Assembly: GCA_041394185.1 (NCBI GenBank)
Contig: JAWKIQ010000001.1
Span: 1,116,001-1,180,000 of the forward strand
Length of the DNA: 64,000 nucleotides
DNA from: Acidimicrobiales bacterium
Lineage (GTDB): Bacteria; Actinomycetota; Acidimicrobiia; Acidimicrobiales; Poriferisodalaceae
Direction: 5' to 3'
Shown: one piece after another, positions 44,672 through 52,663 of the stretch
Numbering within the stretch: position 1 is the first letter of the stretch
Layout of the letters: every line of letters starts with the position of its first letter
Program-made: the position numbers and the translations under genes
Notes under the pieces: generated by a model
What the model was told of the DNA's origin: nothing
Seen by the model: the letters and a program-made list of their open reading frames with translations, nothing else
Databases searched by the model: none

Positions 44672-45838
44672 GCCCCTGGAGGGTATCTGCGACCTGAGCC
44701 ACTGCGGCTTCCACGACGTCCAGCAGCGGGCCGACCTCGCCCTTGATCACCGCCTGTCGCTTGGCGCGTTCGAAGCGATCGGTCAGCTCGCGGGGATGAT
44801 CACGGGGTCGTGCCCGTGCGAGCGCAGCTCGGCGTTCAGGGCCAACATCGCCACCTCGGCTGTCGCGTCAGCGAACGGGTCGACCACCAGCACCACGAAC
44901 ATCACGCCTACGGCACGTGCCAGGTGACTGCGTATGGGCGACACCAGCGCCAGGCCGTGCCTCAGCGTTGTCTCGACCTCATCGTCGGCATCGACCAGTT
45001 CCAAACTGGGCAGTCGGTTCGGCTCGGTTCGGAACCGGCCCGGTTCGAGGTCGGCCACGACCGAGTGAAGGTTTTGCAGCAGTTGGACTCGGCCATCGGC
45101 CTCGTCGATCTCGGCCTTCGAGACACGCCTGAGCGAGCCGCCAAGCGCCAGCACAGCCGACTCGAGGACGGCCAGCGCTTCATCGCCTATGCCGTCCACA
45201 GCCTCGGACCGTGGTTCCGCCCGCTCGCCGACGGCGAGGGCCAGGTTGGCCAACAGCGCGGCCCGTTCGTCGTCGAGGTCGCCGTTTCGCTGGGCCAGCT
45301 CCCGCGCCGCTGCGAACACCGCGGCCGGGTCGACCCAGGTTCGTGCGCTCTGTTTCACCCAGGTCGTCAGCTCCATGCGGGTGAGGGTCCGCGGGGCCCG
45401 GCCTCGAACCGACCGCGACAGCCTGAGGTTGTCGGCTACGGTGCGTGCCGGTGACGACATCTGCAGGCCAAACACCCACTCTGAGTCGTCGTCGCAGCGT
45501 TCCAGAGGCCTGACCACGACGGTCAAACCGGGCAGCTCGAGGTTCGAGCGGCGTCGGTCGCTCGCCACCACAACCATGCCCTCGGCCACGGCGCCACCGG
45601 CGGCCGCTGTTCGATCGACCACCACGGCGTCGGGCATCAGGTGGGCAACGATCTCCCAGACATTTGCCACCACGAGGTCGGCGGCGGGGGTTTCGAGGTC
45701 TGCGGTGTAGATGTGACTCGCTAAGCGGCGAATCCGGCCCGCGTTGACCGCTCTCCGTAGCGTTGGCGCGGAAGCAAGATCATCGAAGAACACGGTTCCT
45801 CGAGCGGTTGGCCATGGGGTGCTCAGCGGTCGAGCCAT
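44661..45838 (-). CDS. AbiEi-like/Fic-fold fusion with a degenerate Fic motif, one frameshift
   Basis: ATG 45838 follows GGAGG. Residues 1-180 resemble the AbiEi antitoxin N-terminal region (TLRRAVNAGRIRRLASHIYT; NVWEIVAHLMPDAVVVDRTA; SPARTVADNL). The remainder looks like a Fic domain: FVVLVVDPFADATAEVAM (about 314-331) followed by LNAELRSHGHDPVIIP aligns with the usual HPFxDGNGRxxR-lNaeL-iiiP block, but His is Asp and Gly-Asn-Gly-Arg is Ala-Thr-Ala-Glu. The called frame stops at 44783. Adding one C in the run at 44792-44795 extends it through RELTDRFERAKRQAVIKGE to TGA at 44661, about 392 aa, overlapping selO by 11 bp. Probably a regulatory or inactive relative of AMPylating Fic enzymes. Confidence 0.7.
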
Positions 45839-45947
45839 CGATCTGCCTCCGGCGGTTTGTTTCACCGATTGCTGTTGCTGGTCGTCGATCGACGCTTGCG
45901 GGAAAGGGTTTCGTTCACGAATCGGCGTTGGTGGTACAACGTCGAGA

Positions 45948-47135
45948 GTGCCAGAGCCCCCGACGCGGCGCGAGTATCCCGCGGCAGCAGTAATCGCAAC
46001 CGTCATGGCTTGCGCGGCCGTCGCCCAGGCATTCGGGCGCTTCACCTGGGGTGTTGTGCTGCCCGACGCGCGCGACGACGTGCTTGGTGGTTCGAACACC
46101 CTTGCCGGTCTGCTGGGAACCCTCAACGTCGCCGCCTACCTGCTGGGCACCTTCGCCGCGGCGGTTATCGCCTCGCGACGCTCACTCACCCAGATGCTGC
46201 GGCGGGGGCTGATGCTGTCGTTCACCGGGCTGACGGTGATGTGGCTGGTGCCGCATCCGGCGGTGATGGGCCTGTCGCTGTTCACCATGGGCCTGGGTGG
46301 TGCGCTGATCTGGATACCGTCCCCTGCTCTGGCGGCCAGAAGGATGCCGCCACGACTGCAAGGCATGGCCGCGGGTCTGGTGGGTTCGGGCATCGGCATA
46401 GGCATCGTGTTCTCAGGGCAGCTGGCGGCTGCGTTTCGCGACCCAGAGCGGCTCGACACGTGGCGTTCTGTGTACCGGGTCGAGTCTGCAATCGGGGCCG
46501 TGGTGCTGCTGTTGGCTTTCGTGGTGCTGCGCTCGCGTGGCGAGACCGTTTCGGCCCGCGGAGGCATCGGAGGGTTCCAGTCGCTTCGACGAGTGCCCGG
46601 CTGGGCCCCTCTGACCGCGTGTTACACCGCCTATGGCTTCGCCTACCTGCTGGTGATCGCCTTCCTGGTCGCCAGGCTCGAAGACGACGCCGGCCTGTCA
46701 CCAGACACCGCTTCGGCCGTGTTCTCGGTGCTGGGTGTGGCCATCGTCGTCGGTGGCCTGTCGGTAGGTGCCGCCGCCGGACGCTTCGGCGTCCGCGCCA
46801 CTCTCATGACGGGTTCGGCCGTGTTCGGGGCATGCACCCTGCTGATGCTCACCGGCTCCAGTCCATGGATATGGGTGGCAGCGGTGGGGCTCGGCACCAT
46901 GTTCTCGGGCGTGCCCGCGTCTATTGCCACCCACATCGTGCAGACAGCATCAGACGCCGACTATGGCCCGGCGTTCTCTGCGGCGACGTTGGCCTTCGGT
47001 GTCGCCCAGATGCTCGGCCCGCAGGTGGGCGGAGCGCTGGCCGACGCAACCGGGTCGTTCACTGCAGTGTTTCTGCTGTCGGCAGGGTTCTCGGCAACGG
47101 GTGTCATAGCCGCCTACATGCTGCCCCGACGCTGA
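45948..47135 (+). CDS. MFS transporter (YbfB/CynX-like)
   Basis: About 395 aa with 12 hydrophobic segments. AFGRFTWGVVLPDARDDVLG, LLGTLNVAAYLLGTFAAAVIASR and GLVGSGIGIGIVFSG match the YbfB-type MFS subfamily. The frame is open back to 45744, but the upstream codons are not hydrophobic and overlap the divergent AbiEi-Fic gene. GTG 45948 (VPEPPTRREYP) is the best start, though its ribosome-binding site is weak. Substrate unknown. Confidence 0.85.
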   Translation: MPEPPTRREYPAAAVIATVMACAAVAQAFGRFTWGVVLPDARDDVLGGSNTLAGLLGTLNVAAYLLGTFAAAVIASRRSLTQMLRRGLMLSFTGLTVMWLVPHPAVMGLSLFTMGLGGALIWIPSPALAARRMPPRLQGMAAGLVGSGIGIGIVFSGQLAAAFRDPERLDTWRSVYRVESAIGAVVLLLAFVVLRSRGETVSARGGIGGFQSLRRVPGWAPLTACYTAYGFAYLLVIAFLVARLEDDAGLSPDTASAVFSVLGVAIVVGGLSVGAAAGRFGVRATLMTGSAVFGACTLLMLTGSSPWIWVAAVGLGTMFSGVPASIATHIVQTASDADYGPAFSAATLAFGVAQMLGPQVGGALADATGSFTAVFLLSAGFSATGVIAAYMLPRR

Positions 47136-47150
47136 CGCCGGGCGGGCAAG

Positions 47151-47765
47151 TCATCGACAGCGCAGCAGGAACACCTGATATTCCCAACCGTTGTCGTCGT
47201 GGTGCACGACGTCGCTAGCGGCGATGTCGGCGGATGCACCAAACAGCGACGAGTTCTGGTGAAGGCTGCGAAGGTGGAACGGCCGGGTGTTGCCCGACGG
47301 GTCGCTGAACACCAACAACTGCGCCTGCGGCAGGCCCCAAACGCCGATCTGCAAAGGGCCACCGGGTTGCACCGTGCGAGCTATCTCGCCGACCGCAGCC
47401 CGGGCCGACGCGTCGTCGAGGTGCATGAGCGTGCTCATAGACCAGGCAGCGGCCAACACGCCGGTCCTGAGCGGCACAGCGTCGACCGAGGCCTGAACCA
47501 TCGCGGCTCCGTGCGCAGCTCCGCGGACGCAGTTGGTGTGCGCCAGGTCGATGCCAACGGCCCCTATTCCTTCAGCTGCGAAACCGAGTGTGTCCAGGCC
47601 GGGTCCGGCGCCGAAGTCGCCGACAGTCGGGCGACCCTCGGCCACCAGTAGCTGCACGAAGCGGCGACGGATGCTCAGCCGCACTCCCCGGAGTTCTCGC
47701 CTGGTGCCGGCTGCGGCCTCGGCTTCGTAGTAGTCGCGCGAGCTATTTGATGCACCGGTGCTCAC
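47151..47765 (-). CDS. Class I SAM-dependent methyltransferase
   Basis: 204 aa from GTG 47765. SAM-binding motif I reads VGDFGAGPGLDTLGFA, followed by AVGIDLAHT, ASVDAVPLRTGVLAAAWSMSTLMHLDD and VQPGGPLQIGVWG, the standard Methyltransf_11-type layout. The substrate is not predictable. Convergent with the MFS gene. Confidence 0.82.
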   Translation of the reverse strand: MSTGASNSSRDYYEAEAAAGTRRELRGVRLSIRRRFVQLLVAEGRPTVGDFGAGPGLDTLGFAAEGIGAVGIDLAHTNCVRGAAHGAAMVQASVDAVPLRTGVLAAAWSMSTLMHLDDASARAAVGEIARTVQPGGPLQIGVWGLPQAQLLVFSDPSGNTRPFHLRSLHQNSSLFGASADIAASDVVHHDDNGWEYQVFLLRCR

Positions 47766-47790
47766 GAGGCGAAGGTAGCAGCGAGGGATC

Positions 47791-47828
47791 TGCGTATGAG
47801 CGACGCCGGCAGGTGTCGCGAACTAGCA
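47791..47828 (+). repeat. Dispersed palindromic repeat, copy 3
   Basis: TGC, GTATGA, GCGACGCC (47800-47807), GGCA, GGTGTCGC (47812-47819), GAACTA, GCA: same layout as the copy at 26.74 kb. One stem base differs (A to G) but would still pair as G-U. The stretch GAAGGTAGCAGCGAGG just before it (47771-47786) also echoes GAAGGTAGCGAGG in copy 1. It sits upstream of the DUF222 HNH gene. Confidence 0.85.
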
Positions 47829-47867
47829 GCGACGAGATTGTCCCACCCCCTGTTTAGGGTTTGTGGC

Positions 47868-49139
47868 GTGACAGAGGTGCGGGTGGTGCTTAGCGGCGCC
47901 GACGAACTAGAGGTGATGGATGTCGCCGGGCTCGAGGCCGAGCTCGGTGGTGTTCGTCGTGTACGTGCCCGTTTGGATGGTCACGAGGCTCGTTTGTTGA
48001 GCGCCCTGTCCAAGGCCCGTCAACGTGCTGCCAACCGCAAGGGCAAGCAGTCGGAGGGTGGAACCAAGCCGGACCCTGGGCCGCCTGCTCCGTCACGTAA
48101 GGCCCAACGCGAGGCCGAGGCCAGGTCTAGGCGACTGACTGCCAATCCTGATGTGGCTGAGGCGTTGGAAGCCGGAGACATCAACTCCGAACAAGCCGAC
48201 TACCTGACCAACACCGACCTACCCGACGACATCAAAGCCCGCCTGCTCGCAGACGCGAAGGGCCAGTCGGCGGACGAAACCAAAGCGGCGGTCCGCGACG
48301 CCGAACGCGAACAAACCCGCGAGGATCCCGACGAGCGGCTGGCCCGTCAACGCAGGCGCAGGCGAGGGTCGTGTGGCATCGACAACGAAGACATGATCTG
48401 GTTCAACGCCACATTGGACCCGGTCACAGGTGCTGCGTTGAAAGCCGAATACGACCGCCGCGAGCGCGCCGCGTTCCACCACGACATGCGCACCATCACA
48501 GACCCCAGACAACGGCGCAGCCACCAACAGCGCGGCGCTGACGTGATCGCAAGCATGCTCACAGACGGCCTCCTCCCGGCAGCCGACGATGGCGACCCAA
48601 CCGCGGGCGTCAGGGAACGGGCGAGGGGTTGTGTGAACCTGATCGTCGACATCGACCAACTCGACAAACCCGACGGGCTGGCCTACACCCTCGACGGAAC
48701 CCAAATACCGGCATCCATCGCTCGGGGGTTGTTGTGCCGGGCGCAGATCAATGCTTGGTTTCAGCAGGCAGACAGGCGCCTGCTGGACCTGGCCTACGAC
48801 GTCCAATACGCCACACCAACACAAAAACTCGCCCTAGCCATCCGCGACGGCACATGCAGATGGAAACACTGCAACACCGAAGCCACACGCTGCGAAGCAC
48901 ACCACCTACACCACCGCGAACACGGCGGCCCCACCAACCTGGCAAACCTCGCGTTGCTATGCCCACACCACCACGACCGCTTGCACGCCATGAACACGCG
49001 GCTGGTCATGGGCCCCACACCAGACGATTGGCAACTCCAAGACGCCCACGGCACCGTCATCAGCGAGTGGACCAAACCACCACCACGAAAACAACGGCCG
49101 GCGGGGAAACCACCGAACCAAACCACACGGTCAGGCTGA
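47868..49139 (+). CDS. DUF222 / 13E12-repeat family HNH endonuclease-like protein
   Basis: 423 aa from GTG 47868. The N-terminal DUF222 domain (ADELEVMDVAGLEAELGGVRRVRARLDGHEARLL, then NSEQADYLTNTDLPDD) is followed by a charged linker. A C-terminal HNH nuclease fold has zinc-binding cysteines CRWKHC and the catalytic block RCEAHHLHHREHGGPTNLANLALLCPHHHDRLH. In mycobacteria this family is the product of the REP13E12 mobile repeat. Third codon positions in the 3' half use more A than neighbouring genes, a mild sign of acquisition. A palindromic repeat lies 40 bp upstream. Confidence 0.9.
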   Translation: MTEVRVVLSGADELEVMDVAGLEAELGGVRRVRARLDGHEARLLSALSKARQRAANRKGKQSEGGTKPDPGPPAPSRKAQREAEARSRRLTANPDVAEALEAGDINSEQADYLTNTDLPDDIKARLLADAKGQSADETKAAVRDAEREQTREDPDERLARQRRRRRGSCGIDNEDMIWFNATLDPVTGAALKAEYDRRERAAFHHDMRTITDPRQRRSHQQRGADVIASMLTDGLLPAADDGDPTAGVRERARGCVNLIVDIDQLDKPDGLAYTLDGTQIPASIARGLLCRAQINAWFQQADRRLLDLAYDVQYATPTQKLALAIRDGTCRWKHCNTEATRCEAHHLHHREHGGPTNLANLALLCPHHHDRLHAMNTRLVMGPTPDDWQLQDAHGTVISEWTKPPPRKQRPAGKPPNQTTRSG

Positions 49140-49144
49140 GCGGT

Positions 49145-50824
49145 CTAAACACACTCGGTGACCACGCCATCCTTGACGTTCCAGGTTCGAGTCGCCTCGA
49201 ACGCGCTCGCAAGGTGGCGGTCGTGGGTGATCAGAACGACCGTGCCTCCAAAGCGACCGAGGGCTGCCTCGAGCTGCTCGATTGCCTCCAAGTCCAGATG
49301 GTTCGTGGGCTCGTCGAGCACCAAGGTGTTGACCCCCACCGCAGCGAAACATCCCAGGGTCGCCCTGGTGACCTCACCGGGCGACAGCGTTGCCGGGTCG
49401 CGCTCGGAGCGCGCGGAGTCGATGCCCAGCTTGGCCAGCTGGCTGCGCGCCTCGGCGATCGGCATGCCGGTATGCGCAACGAACGAGTCGACCAGCGGTC
49501 CAGAACCAAACATGCGGCGGTCTTGGGTCATTGTTCCCAGCTTGGTAGAGCGGCCCAGCCGCGACACTCCGCTTGACAGGCCGACGGTGCCGAACAGTGC
49601 TCCTACAAGCGACGACTTTCCGCCACCGTTGGGACCCTGCACCAGCACCCGGTCGCCCTCGTGCAAAGTGAGCTCCAGCGGCCCCATACGAAACGCGCCG
49701 CGCTCGACGACGGCCGCTGCCAGTTCGGCAACAACGTCACCCGAGCGACCGGCTTCGGCAAACTCGAGCCTCAGCTCCCATCGATCCCATGGCTTGGCTA
49801 CCCGACTGCGATCGTGGCGCTCCAGGGCACGCCCGGTCGTTGCAGCTCGACTGCCCAGCTTCTGAGCCCTTTCGATACGAGCCATGCGGATGTTTCGATC
49901 TGGTTCGTCGCCCTTCCTGACAGAGGCCTCGCCATGTCGAGACCATTGGCGCTGTCGTGCTGCACGCTGTTTCAGCTCGGCGCGTTGCTGGGTCCATTCC
50001 TGGAAGTCAGACTCGGCCCTGCGCCGGGCCGCCGCCCTCTCGTCGATCCATGCCCGATATCCACCATCGAAGCGGGTCAGCTCGTGGGTGTGGTCGTCCA
50101 GTTCCACTACGACGTTGACGAACCCCTCGACGAAAGAGCGATCATGCGACACCACCACGGTGGGGCCCTGGCGCGACGACAGGGCCTGCTCGAGCTGTGC
50201 CAGACCCTGATGGTCGAGATCGTTCGTGGGCTCGTCCAGCAGCAGAACGTCGGCCGCGCTCAGCTGTATCGCTGCGAGCTTCAGACGGGTTCGTTGACCC
50301 CCCGACAACGACCCGACGCTCTGGCCCAACGACACCGCACCAAGCGACAGGTCCTCGGCCACAGCCCGCGCCCGAGCCTCGAAGCCCGATGGATCGGCTG
50401 CCACCAACGCAGCCAAGGCCTGGTCGTAGCGGTCAGCGGCATCGGCCTCGCCGTCGGCGAGCGCTGTGGCCGCAGCCTCGAAACGTCGCTGAGTCGCCGC
50501 CACCCCTGTGCGCTCTAGCAACCAGTCGATGGCTGCAAGATCGAGGCCCCAGTCGATGACCTGGGGTAACAAGACCACCGTGCCCGAAGCTCTGACCTTC
50601 CCCATGTCGGGGTCGAGGTCGCCAGCCATCAGCCGCAGCAGCGTCGACTTTCCAGACCCGTTGGGGCCGACAACGCCCACACGGTCGGCCGGGGCCACTG
50701 TCAGGTTCACACCGGACAAGATGGTTTGGGGCCCATGAGAAAACGAAAGATTGGATAGGTGAAGTTGGGCAGACACGAGCGGTCCCATCGAACTTGCCGC
50801 AGCAATGCGGGCAGGGTCGGACAT
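49145..50824 (-). CDS. ABC-F family ATPase
   Basis: 559-aa protein with two ABC domains and no membrane segment, the ABC-F type that acts on the ribosome. The first domain has GPNGSGKST, SLSGGQRTRLKLA and VLLLDEPTNDLD. The linker is highly charged (EWTQQRAELKQRAARQRQWSRHG), and the second domain has GPNGGGKSS, a non-standard signature LSPGEVTRA and VLDEPTNHLD. Such proteins rescue stalled ribosomes or protect them from antibiotics; which applies cannot be said. ATG 50824. Confidence 0.92.
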   Translation of the reverse strand: MSDPARIAAASSMGPLVSAQLHLSNLSFSHGPQTILSGVNLTVAPADRVGVVGPNGSGKSTLLRLMAGDLDPDMGKVRASGTVVLLPQVIDWGLDLAAIDWLLERTGVAATQRRFEAAATALADGEADAADRYDQALAALVAADPSGFEARARAVAEDLSLGAVSLGQSVGSLSGGQRTRLKLAAIQLSAADVLLLDEPTNDLDHQGLAQLEQALSSRQGPTVVVSHDRSFVEGFVNVVVELDDHTHELTRFDGGYRAWIDERAAARRRAESDFQEWTQQRAELKQRAARQRQWSRHGEASVRKGDEPDRNIRMARIERAQKLGSRAATTGRALERHDRSRVAKPWDRWELRLEFAEAGRSGDVVAELAAAVVERGAFRMGPLELTLHEGDRVLVQGPNGGGKSSLVGALFGTVGLSSGVSRLGRSTKLGTMTQDRRMFGSGPLVDSFVAHTGMPIAEARSQLAKLGIDSARSERDPATLSPGEVTRATLGCFAAVGVNTLVLDEPTNHLDLEAIEQLEAALGRFGGTVVLITHDRHLASAFEATRTWNVKDGVVTECV

Positions 50825-50876
50825 CCAGCAAGCCGCCTGCGCCAGACGCGGCGGTGGGTCGGGGTGGCTCAGATCT

Positions 50877-51785
50877 TCACGCAGACCACAGTAGGGCCCG
50901 CTCGAGCGTGTGTCGCCCGATTTGATTCAGCTCGGGGTGATCGGCCGAGTTGGCCAGGTAAGTGACGGCGAATCCGAGGGCCCAGCCCAACGCCCGCCGC
51001 CAGGTCGCATCGTCGGCGGCCCCGCCGGCACGGGCCAAAGCGGCCCTGAACTGCGATGTGCACTCGGCGTCGGGAAACATCCACGCCACGGCCATGTCGC
51101 AAGCTGGGTCGCCCCCACAGATATCGCCGAAGTCGATCACCGCAACCAGACGCTGGTCGTCGACCACCAGGTTCATCACGTGCATGTCGCCGTGCAGCAG
51201 CATCGGTGGCCCGTCCCAAACCGGGGCCGCCAGGCACAGCTGCCACAAATCGAGCGCCTGCCTGCGCTGAGCCTCAGGCACCGTCAGCTCGATGCGCTGG
51301 CGAGTCAGCTCGTCGCGCTCGGACAGCGGGGCGCCGCGCCCGAAGGGGTTCGCCGGCGCCGCCGGGAACGGGCGGTGTAGCGCCGCCAGGAAGGCGGCCA
51401 GATCTCGTGCCGCGCCCTGGGCGTCGGCCGGAGGTTGCAGACCCATGTGACGCCCCTCGAACCACGGGCATATCGTCCACCGCCACGGATAACCGAACTG
51501 GGGCTCTCCGACATGCAGCGCCGCAGGCACGGGAAGGGGCAGATCGGGGGCGACCAGTGGCAACAGCGCCACCTCGTTCTCGATCAGGTCTGCACCCATC
51601 TGTCGCCGGGGGACCCGCAGGCCCAGATCGTCCCCTAGGCGATAGACGACGTTGTCCCAGCCGTTTGCGACCTCCACCACCTCGAGATCGGCGTACTGCG
51701 GGAACTGGGCGGCGACCATTCGCCTCACCAGGTCGACAGACAGCTCGACCTCGGCGGCCGGCATGTTGGAGCCGTGCTGGTTCAT
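50877..51785 (-). CDS. APH-fold aminoglycoside-phosphotransferase family protein
   Basis: 302 aa. It has the N-lobe region VEVANGWDNVVYRLGDDLGLRVPRR, catalytic loop LLHGDMHVMNLVV, and metal-binding VAVIDFGDICGGDPACDMAVAW. It resembles the Rv3168/MphB-like predicted kinases annotated as macrolide or aminoglycoside phosphotransferases, but a resistance role is not shown by sequence. It starts 7 nt after the yaaA stop, so the two are in one unit. Confidence 0.87.
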   Translation of the reverse strand: MNQHGSNMPAAEVELSVDLVRRMVAAQFPQYADLEVVEVANGWDNVVYRLGDDLGLRVPRRQMGADLIENEVALLPLVAPDLPLPVPAALHVGEPQFGYPWRWTICPWFEGRHMGLQPPADAQGAARDLAAFLAALHRPFPAAPANPFGRGAPLSERDELTRQRIELTVPEAQRRQALDLWQLCLAAPVWDGPPMLLHGDMHVMNLVVDDQRLVAVIDFGDICGGDPACDMAVAWMFPDAECTSQFRAALARAGGAADDATWRRALGWALGFAVTYLANSADHPELNQIGRHTLERALLWSA

Positions 51786-51792
51786 TGCGCCG

Positions 51793-52569
51793 TCAGCGGG
51801 CGGCCTCGGGTCGCACGAACACCGGCTCGTCTGGCGTCGAGCGAGCCGGGTCGTAGTGATATCCGAGCCCGTCGAATTCGGTCAGAGCCTTGGGTGACTT
51901 GATCCGCTCACGGATGAGCCAGCCGGTCATGGCGCCCCTGGCCCGCTTGAAGAAGGCCATCACCTTGAACTGACCGTCTTTTTCGTCGAGGAACCGGGGC
52001 GACACGACACGAGCATCGAGCCGGTCGGTGCGCACCGAACCGAAATACTCGTTCGAGGCCAGGTTGACCAACACCTTGAAGTTGTTGTTGGCAAGGTCGG
52101 CGTTGAGCCTGTCGGTGATGTCGTCGCCCCAGAACTCATAGAGGTCCTTGCCGCGCGCCGTGGCGAGCCTGGTACCCATCTCGAGGCGGTAGGGACGCAT
52201 CAGGTCGAGCGGACGCAAAACGCCGTACAAGCCCGACAAGATCCGGAGGCGCTTCTGAGCTGCGGTGAGGTCGCGTGTATCGAACGTTGCCGCATCGAGG
52301 CCCTGATAGACGTCGCCGTTGAAAGCAAAGATCGCCTGCCTGGCGTTGTTGGGCCCGAAGTCTGGATCCCAATCCTGGAAACGCTCGGCGTTGAGGTCGG
52401 CCAGCGCCGGCGACAGGTGCATCAGCTCGGCCAGATCGTTGGGCGTCTTGGTGACCATCACATCGACCAGCTCGGCCGATCGGTCGAGCATGGTCGGCAT
52501 GGTGTGGCGCTTGGCCGGCACCGGCGTTTCATAGTCGAGCTTCTTGGCGGGCGAGATGACTATCAGCAT
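51793..52569 (-). CDS. yaaA: Peroxide stress protein YaaA
   Basis: 258 aa from ATG 52569, the typical length; an open frame extends to 52746 without similarity. It has MLIVISPAKKLDYETPVPAK, ILSGLYGVLRPLDLMRPYRLEMG, VLVNLASNEYFGSV and VMAFFKRARGAMTGWLI. In E. coli YaaA is OxyR-induced, limits intracellular free iron and binds DNA through a helix-hairpin-helix. Its minus-strand unit continues into an APH-fold kinase gene. Confidence 0.95.
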   Translation of the reverse strand: MLIVISPAKKLDYETPVPAKRHTMPTMLDRSAELVDVMVTKTPNDLAELMHLSPALADLNAERFQDWDPDFGPNNARQAIFAFNGDVYQGLDAATFDTRDLTAAQKRLRILSGLYGVLRPLDLMRPYRLEMGTRLATARGKDLYEFWGDDITDRLNADLANNNFKVLVNLASNEYFGSVRTDRLDARVVSPRFLDEKDGQFKVMAFFKRARGAMTGWLIRERIKSPKALTEFDGLGYHYDPARSTPDEPVFVRPEAAR

Positions 52570-52663
52570 GGCCCGGCCGATCATATCGGTCGGTTCGCAC
52601 CGCCAGCAGTGAGACAGCCCCAACAGGTTGCGCGGCGGTTCCAGGGACGATACAAACCCCTCC

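Noticed and set aside
47791..47867. Upstream extension of the DUF222 gene to 47796
   Set aside because: It would translate the palindromic repeat. The GTG at 47868 begins where codon bias and family similarity start.
50877..51785. Antibiotic-resistance gene (aminoglycoside or macrolide phosphotransferase)
   Set aside because: Only the kinase fold is supported. The family is large and mostly uncharacterised, and no resistance gene context is present.
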